A stretch of DNA of 64,000 nt from Marinococcus halotolerans DSM 16375 (GTDB taxonomy: Bacteria; Bacillota; Bacilli; Bacillales; Marinococcaceae): NCBI RefSeq assembly GCF_000420725.1, contig NZ_ATVM01000007.1:57697-121696 (forward strand), written 5' to 3'. This document shows positions 51,470-59,188 of the stretch, piece after piece; position 1 is the first letter of the stretch, and each line of letters starts with the position of its first letter. The position numbers and the translations under genes are program-made. Under the pieces are notes generated by a model. It did no database searches. It was not told where the DNA came from and saw only the letters and a list, made by a program, of their open reading frames with translations.

Positions 51470-52327
51470 TTGAAACAATTAGCGCTTTCTTTACGCGATG
51501 GCCGTATGCTTAGTATTGCTATGTTCGGTGATCCGGACGGAACACCTGTCCTTTATGTACACGGAGTCGGAAGCTCCCGGCTTGAAGCCGCAATCGGAGA
51601 AGAAGCTGCTGCTTCCAACTCTCTTCGTATTATTTCTGTTGACCGCCCGGGCTACGGTCTTTCCACTCCCGATCCTCATGGTACCTTTCTGCAGTTTTCC
51701 AAGGACATCGATGAAGTAATGAATCATTTTGAAATTCAGCGCTGCTCCTTAATCGGGGTCGGCTGCGGAGGCCCTTACGCAGCGACCAGCACCAGTCTTT
51801 TGAAGGGACGAATCAGCGAGCTCCATTTGGTCGGTTCGCTCGGCCCCACAGAGGACCCTGAATTGTTTCGCCTGCTCGATACCTCCTTAAAAGCACCGCT
51901 GCAGACGATTCAGGAAGCGCCGGAGCTACTGCGCAGCCGGTGGGAACAGACGAATATGGAGGATAAGATCTTCCAGACGGAGTCCGAGCAGCTTTCCAAA
52001 GAAGAACAGCAATATGTGACTCCGTTTATTCTGGATAAATGGAGATTTGCGGTCCAGGAATCCGCCCATTCTGCGGAAGGCTTCCTCCGGGACCTCCAGA
52101 CGCTGATGACGCCATGGGCCTACCATTTGGAAAACATCGATACGCCGGCTTATATCTGGGCGGGAGAGGAAGACGAAATTATCCCCCTCCGGCATGCAGT
52201 CTATCTTGCCAACCATATCGAGCGTTCCGCCCTTGAAACATTTCCCGGCATGGGCCATATCGCGACAGAGGTGCTCGGCATCAATACAGCTCTTCAGCAG
52301 ATCAGTAAAAACCGCGCCCTGTCATAA
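51470..52327 (+). CDS. Alpha/beta-hydrolase-fold protein with altered nucleophile elbow
   Basis: A 285-aa protein of the alpha/beta-hydrolase superfamily. The oxyanion segment VLYVHGVGSSRLEAAIG, the acid in WAGEEDEIIPL and the His in PGMGHIATEV are present. The nucleophile elbow is LIGVGCGGPYAA, where close family members read GVSGGGPYA: the serine position is glycine (codon GGC, one change from AGC) and the next residue is Cys. It may be inactive, use that Cys, or act as a non-hydrolytic binder. TTG start follows AGGAGG by 9 bp. Single gene. Confidence 0.8.
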   Translation: MKQLALSLRDGRMLSIAMFGDPDGTPVLYVHGVGSSRLEAAIGEEAAASNSLRIISVDRPGYGLSTPDPHGTFLQFSKDIDEVMNHFEIQRCSLIGVGCGGPYAATSTSLLKGRISELHLVGSLGPTEDPELFRLLDTSLKAPLQTIQEAPELLRSRWEQTNMEDKIFQTESEQLSKEEQQYVTPFILDKWRFAVQESAHSAEGFLRDLQTLMTPWAYHLENIDTPAYIWAGEEDEIIPLRHAVYLANHIERSALETFPGMGHIATEVLGINTALQQISKNRALS

Positions 52328-52363
52328 AACGAAGCCGCCCCGGTAAAAGGACGGCTTCGTTTA
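52327..52363. terminator. Bidirectional intrinsic terminator
   Basis: AAACGAAGCCG pairs with CGGCTTCGTTT (13-nt loop) between convergent genes. Confidence 0.85.
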
Positions 52364-52367
52364 TGGT

Positions 52368-52613
52368 TTAGCGGATCGCTTTTAAAATAAAGCTTAGAAT
52401 TACGACGAAAATAATCGCACCGATTAACGCCGGGAAAATCGCAATACTGCCGATGACCGGTCCCCAGGAACCAAAGATGGCCCCGCCGATCCAGGCACCA
52501 ATAATACCTGCAATAATGTTACCCAAAATGCCGCCCGGGATGTCCTTGCCCAGTATTAAACCGGCAAGCCAGCCAATCAGGCCGCCGACGATAAGAAATA
52601 GTATAAATCCCAT
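52368..52613 (-). CDS. GlsB/YeaQ/YmgE-family membrane protein
   Basis: An 81-aa protein with three glycine-rich membrane segments: LIVGGLIGWLAGLILGK, GNIIAGIIGAWIGGAIFG and AIFPALIGAIIFVVILSFIL. The family is called transglycosylase-associated, but its function is unknown; B. subtilis ywzA of this family is sigma-B controlled. GGAGAG lies before ATG, and a sigma-B-like promoter is 41 bp upstream. Confidence 0.88.
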   Translation of the reverse strand: MGFILFLIVGGLIGWLAGLILGKDIPGGILGNIIAGIIGAWIGGAIFGSWGPVIGSIAIFPALIGAIIFVVILSFILKAIR

Positions 52614-52653
52614 TACATTGACTCTCCTTTCGTTATCTCGTTCAATCCCCCTT

Positions 52654-52679
52654 TTTCCCGTAATTTTTGATTGTTAAGC
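52654..52679 (-). promoter_or_regulatory. Sigma-B-like promoter
   Basis: Minus strand GCTTAA, 14 bp, GGGAAA upstream of the YeaQ-family gene. The -35 matches 5 of 6 and the -10 about 4 of 6 positions. Confidence 0.42.
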
Positions 52680-52714
52680 ATTAAAAAACACAGATTGCAG
52701 GAACAAAACTGTGT

Positions 52715-53194
52715 TTAAACGGAATCAATATAATCTTTAATCGTTTTCAGCATCTGATCATTTCCGGTCTGAAACGGTGTCGGCTGAAACAATACCAGTT
52801 CATCCATTGCCTGCTTAAGCGTTTTTTCTCCTGTCATCGAGATAACATGGCCTTTGCTTGTAAAAGATTCAGTTAACTGAAGCTGATGGTCATCGTTATG
52901 CTCCCCGTGCTTTTTCAGTCTTGGTACGACGATGGTTTTTTTATGGTACTTCAGTGCTGTAGTGACCGAGCCGGTGCCTGCATGACTGATAACAAGTTCT
53001 GCCTCCCGAAATAGTTTTTCCATCTCTTCTGAAGGAATAAAACGGCGAATCGTCATATGTTCACTTTCGAATTTTGTATTGCCATTCTGTACAACGACGT
53101 TGTCCTGAATATACCCTTCCTTTATTAATGCTTCCACTTCGTGCAGAAGCCGATGAAAAGGAAGCTCGTGGGTTCCGAGCACTACTAGTATCAA
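52715..53194 (-). CDS. Alg13/PssE-like glycosyltransferase subunit
   Basis: A 159-aa catalytic half of a split GT-B enzyme. ILVVLGTHELPFHRLL opens the protein and LVISHAGTGSVTTALKYHKK binds the UDP-sugar. TTG start at 53194 overlaps the stop of the Alg14-like gene as TTGA, behind GGAGGGAG. The two together form one UDP-sugar transferase, usually GlcNAc, Glc or GlcA to a lipid-linked acceptor. Last gene of the operon. Confidence 0.85.
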   Translation of the reverse strand: MILVVLGTHELPFHRLLHEVEALIKEGYIQDNVVVQNGNTKFESEHMTIRRFIPSEEMEKLFREAELVISHAGTGSVTTALKYHKKTIVVPRLKKHGEHNDDHQLQLTESFTSKGHVISMTGEKTLKQAMDELVLFQPTPFQTGNDQMLKTIKDYIDSV

Positions 53195-53655
53195 TAGATA
53201 CTCCCTCCATTTACTGCTTTCGGATAGAATTTTTTCATCGATTCCCACTGAACGATAAACAAATCCGCGATAGGGTACACTAACCGCCCCGCCAGGTTGG
53301 GCGAATGTGATTTAGCAAAGCTTTCAATATAGATGACTTTTTTACGAAAGAGCTTTGCAATATAACACATCGGCACCGCTGTATGAACACCTGTGGTAAC
53401 TACTACATCAGGACGCAGCTTTAAAAATAAAAACAGCGATTTAACGATATTGTAGGAAAACTTAAACAAGTACCGGAACGGATAGTTTCTGGCTCCGTAT
53501 ACTAAAAAGGACATCGGGTACTTTTCTTTCATATCTACTGTTATATCTGTTTTTTCTGTGATCACATGATAATCGTATTCTGAAAACAGTGGTTCGAGCT
53601 GCAGTAACTGGGTTAAATGACCGCCGACAGACGAAATAAATATTACTTTTTTCAT
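53191..53655 (-). CDS. Alg14/PssD-like glycosyltransferase subunit
   Basis: A 154-aa membrane-anchoring acceptor half. Motifs: FISSVGGHLTQLLQLEPLF, PDVVVTTGVHTAVPMCYIAK and YIESFAKSHSPNLAGRLVYP. It recruits the Alg13-like partner at the membrane. It follows the polymerase gene by 18 bp in the same operon. Confidence 0.88.
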   Translation of the reverse strand: MKKVIFISSVGGHLTQLLQLEPLFSEYDYHVITEKTDITVDMKEKYPMSFLVYGARNYPFRYLFKFSYNIVKSLFLFLKLRPDVVVTTGVHTAVPMCYIAKLFRKKVIYIESFAKSHSPNLAGRLVYPIADLFIVQWESMKKFYPKAVNGGSIY

Positions 53656-53673
53656 TTTATAGAATCCTTTTTA

Positions 53674-55149
53674 TTAATATTTGTTTCTGCTGCGAAACGA
53701 TAGATTATTTTGCTCCGGCTCAGAATATTTTACGGTCAACGCCATCGCCACTGCCAGATAGATGGCAGCTGCCGGGTAATACAGGATGTGGCCTGCAATA
53801 ATAGAAGCACTTATGCCAAGCCCCATGCTGATCAGCCCAAAGAAAAAATAAATATTCAGGGCCGCCATTTTATATTTAAGGAGGTTTCGGATAATCAAAT
53901 ACGCTGTTAAAAATATCGGAAACGTCAAAATCAACAGGCCAATAAATCCATAATCGAAAAACCAGTCGAACAAATCCATTTCAATAGGGGCCGCTGCTTC
54001 TTCATTAGGGTAATTCTGATACACACCCATTCCCACGATTTTTTGAACAACCGGAGCTTCATTTAATTGATGGAAGGCCTCCGCTAAATGCTCTTCCCGT
54101 CCGCTCAGGATAGCAGAATGGTAAGGAATACTGTTAATAGTATTTAAAATTTCCTCGTTTGGCTCCTCTTCCTTTGGCTCTTCCGCATCTTCGCCTGTGC
54201 TTTCTTCGCTTTTGCTTTCTTCACTTTTGCTTTCTTTATTGTCCGTATCCTCTGACTGCTCTTCGGCAGAAGCACTTTCCTCTTCCTCTTCGGCAGGTTC
54301 CGGTTCTTCATTCATGCTTTCGGTAACGGCAAGACCAAGGTTATTGCCTATCGGCATGGCCGGAGTGGCTACGGCAGTTAGAATGAAAACGACAGCCAAA
54401 AGCACGAAATTAAGATATCTTCGCTGAAACAGCATTATTATTGCATATATGACTCCAAGCACAAGGCCTGCAATAAGGCCGACAAAAGCAACCTTGGTGC
54501 CTAGCGTCATCATCGCCCATACGATGAGTAGCGCACCTGCCATGACTGCTATCTTTTTCCATAGTTTTTCTGTTTTCATTAACACGAGCACCACAAAGGG
54601 GAAGCCCATGGCGGTAATAGCGCTTATCTCATTGCCGGAGAAAAACCAGCCTGTGTGTCCCTCTTTTGCTAAAAAGCCATACGCTCTTCGGCCTGTCCCG
54701 GTAATATCAGCGAGGAACACCACAACTCCTATCAGGAGCATATTTATTCCTAAAATGTACGGAATGATTTTTTTATGTAAACCTTCATTTATTTGCTGGT
54801 AAATGAACGTTAAATAGGTAAAAACGATGATTGGGAAATAAATAGACTTTACAATATTTGTCATTTCGATTGAAAGAAAATACGGATCTTTCACGAAATA
54901 ATTGACGCCGAAATTAATCGCAAAGTACACGAATAATACAGGAATATAAATGAATAAAAGCTTTCTTAACCATCCTGTAGAAAAAAAGTATAAATAGATC
55001 AGACCTGCGCCAATAAATAAAGCACGGAACTGGGAAGCGAACGGCGTGTCAAAAAATATTAATAAATCCAAAACCGGCTGTACCAGTAAATAAGTTAAAA
55101 GAACAATTCTGGCAATATTCTCAAACCTAAGGCTTGTAGCTCTTTCCAT
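53674..55149 (-). CDS. Wzy/O-antigen-ligase-like polysaccharide polymerase with acidic loop
   Basis: A 491-aa membrane protein with about 11 helices. The likely functional region is the large outer loop (about 285-400), typical of Wzy/WaaL enzymes. In this loop lies a stretch of some 55 residues made almost only of Glu, Ser, Asp, Ala and Pro with the repeat SKSEE twice, then SGREEHLAEAF, the usual SGR motif of such enzymes. ATG 55149 is chosen behind AGGAGG. It sits between the GT2 gene and the Alg13/14 pair and should polymerise their lipid-linked repeat. The 55150-55375 gap has an AAGCTTTGC inverted pair (55298, 55352) without T-run. Confidence 0.82.
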   Translation of the reverse strand: MERATSLRFENIARIVLLTYLLVQPVLDLLIFFDTPFASQFRALFIGAGLIYLYFFSTGWLRKLLFIYIPVLFVYFAINFGVNYFVKDPYFLSIEMTNIVKSIYFPIIVFTYLTFIYQQINEGLHKKIIPYILGINMLLIGVVVFLADITGTGRRAYGFLAKEGHTGWFFSGNEISAITAMGFPFVVLVLMKTEKLWKKIAVMAGALLIVWAMMTLGTKVAFVGLIAGLVLGVIYAIIMLFQRRYLNFVLLAVVFILTAVATPAMPIGNNLGLAVTESMNEEPEPAEEEEESASAEEQSEDTDNKESKSEESKSEESTGEDAEEPKEEEPNEEILNTINSIPYHSAILSGREEHLAEAFHQLNEAPVVQKIVGMGVYQNYPNEEAAAPIEMDLFDWFFDYGFIGLLILTFPIFLTAYLIIRNLLKYKMAALNIYFFFGLISMGLGISASIIAGHILYYPAAAIYLAVAMALTVKYSEPEQNNLSFRSRNKY

Positions 55150-55375
55150 CAAGTCGCATCCTCCTAAAAAGGACAAATAATATTAGTGCAGCTGCACGTA
55201 TTCTCACGACGAGAATACTATCATATATTATACCATTCCACTAGAGGGAAAAGTATCTAAACCGCCCCAATCATTACTCATTTTGTTTTCAGCTGATGCA
55301 AAGCTTGCTGATATAGAGCTTCACTTGTTTAGTTAAAAACTCTGCAAGGAAAAGCTTTGCGTAGAGATATGCTGC

Positions 55376-56374
55376 TTAGCTTCCCTTAAAGTTTTTGCTC
55401 ATGTACTGCTTCCACTCTTTATTCAGTTTTTTAGTTTTTCCTTTTTGCACTACCTGTTTAAATAACTGCACCTGGGGTGTGTGCACAAAAGCATTTCTCC
55501 ACACCTGTATTTTTTTGGCTGGAGTTAATTTTTGCTTTTGTTCGTTAAAATACTGGAAAAAGGTTTTATATCTTCTGTTTCTTGTATAAATTTTACTCAC
55601 TTCCACGATATGTGTCTGTTCAATTTTTTTTGCTTCATGCTCTGGACGTTGAGGCAAAAAATAATCTTTTTTATATTCAAACAGCTGTTCAAGACCTTTT
55701 ACTTTCGGCTCGAAGCTGTCAGATATTCGGTTCATCGAGTGAACCCGGTACAGTATTAATACATCCTCGACTGCATAGACTTTATAACCGTTTGCGAGTA
55801 TACGTAAATACAAATCTGTCTCCTGCGCACTCACCACGCCCGGCCTAAATCCGTCCACTTCCGTAAGGCATTTTCTTTTTATAAGCGGAAAGGAAGCTCC
55901 TCCTATAAAGTTTTCCGTCAATATTTTAGCGAATGCCTCTTCGTTACTATATAAGTAGTTGTTTCCCCTGTTCATGTAACGTTCAATCTGCAGGTCCTGA
56001 TAAACAACCAGACTGCTGCAGGTTACGATGCCGACAGTACTGTCGCGTTTAAATGCGTCATGCTGTTTTTCGAGCTTCGTATCTGCCCACACATCATCAT
56101 CATCCAAAAAAGCAACGTAGGCGCCGCTGCTTGCTTCGAGTCCTTTGTTTCTGGCAATGTTTCCTCCCTGCGGAGTGCTGTGTGTAATCACCTTCAGCCT
56201 GGGTTCATCAATACTTTTTAAATAGGCAGCAGTATCGTCTTCAGATGCTTCATCTATCACGATAATTTCAATGTTTGTATATGTTTGGGTTCTCGCGCTT
56301 TCAACGGCCTGCTGCAAAAGTGTCCGCCTGTTTCTTGTTGGAATAATCACGCTGATTAACTCTGGGAAACTCAT
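55376..56374 (-). CDS. Glycosyltransferase family 2
   Basis: A 332-aa GT-A enzyme. ISVIIPTRNRRTLLQQAVES starts the nucleotide-binding domain; the metal motif is AFLDDDDVW; VVSAQETDLYLRILANG is the catalytic loop. The C-terminal third is basic (VVQKGKTKKLNKEWKQYMSK) and may sit on the membrane. It follows the GT4 gene by 27 bp. The donor sugar is unknown. Confidence 0.9.
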   Translation of the reverse strand: MSFPELISVIIPTRNRRTLLQQAVESARTQTYTNIEIIVIDEASEDDTAAYLKSIDEPRLKVITHSTPQGGNIARNKGLEASSGAYVAFLDDDDVWADTKLEKQHDAFKRDSTVGIVTCSSLVVYQDLQIERYMNRGNNYLYSNEEAFAKILTENFIGGASFPLIKRKCLTEVDGFRPGVVSAQETDLYLRILANGYKVYAVEDVLILYRVHSMNRISDSFEPKVKGLEQLFEYKKDYFLPQRPEHEAKKIEQTHIVEVSKIYTRNRRYKTFFQYFNEQKQKLTPAKKIQVWRNAFVHTPQVQLFKQVVQKGKTKKLNKEWKQYMSKNFKGS

Positions 56375-56401
56375 TGTACACTTCCTACTTTCTAAAGAGG
56401 T

Positions 56402-57493
56402 TTATTGATTACCACGAAATATTCGGATAAACTGGTCTTTAATATTATCAATTACGTATTTTTTAGACATTTTATACGCCTCATCCTTCATGCATTCGTA
56501 CTCATCGTCATCTGCATATATTACTTTTCCAAGATAATAAGCAAACTGTTTTTTATCACCCGGAGACACTAAATAGCCATTTTCACCGTGACGGATATAG
56601 CCCTTCAGACCTCCAATACTGCTTCCCACCACTGGCCGTTTTGAAGCCAGTGCTTCGAGTCCTACCAGTCCCAGGCTTTCTCCCTTTCTTTCAGTCGGAA
56701 AGCAGAACACTTTAAAGCAATTCATAAGCTCGGCAACTTCTTCCTGCTTTAAAGCTCCGTAATGAATAATAGCCTCTCCGATTCCAAGCTCGTTTACTTT
56801 TTCCCAAAACTGATCTACTTCCCCGCCCCCACCTACAACAATCCCTTTAACAGACAGATTGTCTTTACGGAGCAGAGCTATTGACTCCAAAAAAGTGTCC
56901 CAGCCCTTACCGTAGTCTAGTCGGCTTATAAATCCAATATATGTATATTTTTCGGCCAAACCATATTTTTGCTTTAACGCCGGGATGTTATCTCTTTCAT
57001 AAAAGACTTCCGGATTTACACCACCAGACGGAAAAACGTACAGCTTTTCTTTGGGAATTTTATGTTTTTGTATCACTAAATCGCGGAAGTATTCAGATGG
57101 GCAGATGATTTTATCTGCACGCTTCAACGAAAGCACTGTTATTTTATTCATAATTTTCTGCTTCATGTTTTCCGGTACAACGTCGCTTCCATGAATGTTC
57201 ACGTAAACATTCAGCTTTTTTACATATCCCGCGACCAGCACAGGTATAGAAGACAAAGACGGGTAGTGTACATAAACAGCATCATATTTGTTTGCCAGCG
57301 CTTTTATCAGTGTTTTGACGTAGAATAATCCATAATTCAAATACCTTGAGACAGGCCTCTGGTGTTTTGTTAATACAGCGTTTTCCACTTTTATTCCATT
57401 TTCTTCGAGCATCTTTTCTGAATTTCTTACAAATGTTCCATACGAAGGGTATTTATCGCTTGGATACATATTAGAAACAAGCAATATTTTCAT
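56402..57493 (-). CDS. Glycosyltransferase family 4
   Basis: A 363-aa GT-B enzyme. N-half: LLVSNMYPSDKYPSYGTFVR and AVYVHYPSLSSIP; C-half: YIGFISRLDYGKGWDTFLES and the signature PTERKGESLGLVGLEALASK, then GSSIGGLKGYI. It acts early in repeat-unit assembly after the TagO-type initiator, 110 bp downstream of which it begins. Composition is more AT-rich than the flanking metabolic genes, common for surface-polysaccharide loci. Confidence 0.9.
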   Translation of the reverse strand: MKILLVSNMYPSDKYPSYGTFVRNSEKMLEENGIKVENAVLTKHQRPVSRYLNYGLFYVKTLIKALANKYDAVYVHYPSLSSIPVLVAGYVKKLNVYVNIHGSDVVPENMKQKIMNKITVLSLKRADKIICPSEYFRDLVIQKHKIPKEKLYVFPSGGVNPEVFYERDNIPALKQKYGLAEKYTYIGFISRLDYGKGWDTFLESIALLRKDNLSVKGIVVGGGGEVDQFWEKVNELGIGEAIIHYGALKQEEVAELMNCFKVFCFPTERKGESLGLVGLEALASKRPVVGSSIGGLKGYIRHGENGYLVSPGDKKQFAYYLGKVIYADDDEYECMKDEAYKMSKKYVIDNIKDQFIRIFRGNQ

Positions 57494-57603
57494 GGTTATG
57501 CCACCTTCACTGTAGTTTACACATCTAAATAAAATAGACCCGGTCCAAAAGCTGAAAGATAGCTGGCGGCGGATCTATTTATACATAAACTTTAGTTCTT
57601 GAT

Positions 57604-58659
57604 TTATTCTTTCATGGAGCCGGACAACCGTTTGATAAAGTTTAAAAACGGCCGATACTGCTGACTCACAAGTCCGACACTTTCCACCAGGATTTCGATC
57701 AAAATCAGCACCACCAGCAGCAGAATGAGCGATACCCAAAGCGTAGAAAGGGTGAACGCTACAGCAGAAATACTGCATATAGCACTTATGCAGTAAATAA
57801 TGAGCACTGTTTCCCGGTGGGAATACCCAAGCCGCAGAAGACAGTGGTGCAGGTGAGATTTGTCGGGGGCGGATAAAGACTGTTTATGCACAATTCTCCG
57901 GATGATCGCAAAAAATGTATCTGATATTGGAACGGCCAGTATGAGCGCCGGCACGATCAAAGAAAACACGGTCACGTTTTTGAAGCCCATCAGTGCAATA
58001 ACTGCGATCATAAATCCTAAAAACAGTGCACCGGCATCTCCCATGAAGATTTTAGCCGGATGAAAATTATACACTAAAAATCCAAGCGTTCCCCCAAGAA
58101 GGGCGATGCTTAAGGCTACAATAAAGATATCATTCTGCAGAATGGCAAGCACCGAAATAGTTGTTAAAACGATAGCAGAAACTCCGGCTGACAAACCATC
58201 AAGACCGTCGATTAAGTTTATCGCATTGGTTACCCCGACGATCCATAGCAGTGTGATGGGGATACTGAAAATGCCCAGCTCAAGCTCTCCACCAAACGGA
58301 AGATTAATAAAGGTTACCTGCACACCACCAATAATGACGATTACAGCTGCAACAATCTGGGCCAAAAACTTTACTTTAGCCGTTAATTCATAAATATCAT
58401 CCAAAACGCCAGTAGCTATTACAATAGTTCCAGCGACAAGGATATAAAAATATGTTTCGTTTTCTGGGCGTAAAATCAGCACGCCTGCTAAAAAAGCAAT
58501 ATAAATAGCGAGGCCGCCCATTCTGGCCATCTGACCAGTATGAACTTTTCGGGCGTTCGGCTGGTCGGTAGCACCAATTTTAAACGCCAGCTTTTTCACT
58601 AAAGGCGTTATTAGCAAGGCCACTACAAAACTAGTTATTAACGCAATAGCAGTAACCAT
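57604..58659 (-). CDS. tagO: Undecaprenyl-phosphate sugar-1-phosphate transferase (TagO/WecA type)
   Basis: A 351-aa membrane enzyme with about 11 helices that starts wall-polymer synthesis by moving GlcNAc-1-P onto undecaprenyl phosphate. Motifs: GATDQPNARKVHTGQMARMG, DDIYELTAKVK, NAINLIDGLDGLSAG, KIFMGDAGALFLGF and DKSHLHHCLLRLGYSH. ATG 58659 is chosen behind AGGGGG; a longer ORF start at 58701 lacks a ribosome site. It heads the polysaccharide operon, so it could be the teichoic-acid initiator or one dedicated to this polymer. Confidence 0.88.
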   Translation of the reverse strand: MVTAIALITSFVVALLITPLVKKLAFKIGATDQPNARKVHTGQMARMGGLAIYIAFLAGVLILRPENETYFYILVAGTIVIATGVLDDIYELTAKVKFLAQIVAAVIVIIGGVQVTFINLPFGGELELGIFSIPITLLWIVGVTNAINLIDGLDGLSAGVSAIVLTTISVLAILQNDIFIVALSIALLGGTLGFLVYNFHPAKIFMGDAGALFLGFMIAVIALMGFKNVTVFSLIVPALILAVPISDTFFAIIRRIVHKQSLSAPDKSHLHHCLLRLGYSHRETVLIIYCISAICSISAVAFTLSTLWVSLILLLVVLILIEILVESVGLVSQQYRPFLNFIKRLSGSMKE

Positions 58660-59188
58660 TGTGGTCCCCCTGTTGAAGAACGTTTTATATGAATATTTCA
58701 CTCACGTTCAAATACGGATAATGACACCTTTTTTCCATAGTTATACATTCCTAGACTCATCATACTCTAAAAATCCCTATACGTTTAGACGTTTCTTCAC
58801 ATAAAAGGTTTCTCTGAGCCAAGAATGTATAATACAGTACTTAGACTTTAAAAAGGCAGTTTCACGTCATTTTATCATTTCTGTTTTAGAAAAAACAGAA
58901 AAACCCGAAAATGCTTAAAAACCAATAAATAGTACCTTCTTTGTACATTTTCTACCTGTGCCTTTACTAGTCAAAATGCCGGGAGGTATCTGCGTTTTTT
59001 GGCGAACTCCATTTTTCCGTCATAAGCTCAGGTAGGTTAGACTCATTTCATGACAAATATCTCAAGGAAAGCATATTTTTCCACCTTCCGTGCTAAAATA
59101 TATGCTACTTACATATTGTGTTAACGTTAAAACGTTTTAAAAATCACCGCTTTTTAGAAGGAATTTGAAGGTTGGGAGTGAATATTTA
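58660..59188. other. Long intergenic region between divergent tagO and acyltransferase genes
   Basis: About 530 bp, AT-rich. It must hold two divergent promoters; none is clear-cut. Two abutting perfect 10-bp palindromes with a central CG, TTAACGTTAA (59121-59130) and AAAACGTTTT (59129-59138), lie 50 bp before the acyltransferase start and look like a LacI-type operator. No RNA gene or small ORF with a good ribosome site was seen. Confidence 0.4.

Noticed and set aside
55298..55360. GCAAAGCTT/AAGCTTTGC inverted pair as a terminator between GT2 and polymerase genes
   Set aside because: The loop is 45 nt and no T-run follows on either strand; it may be chance.
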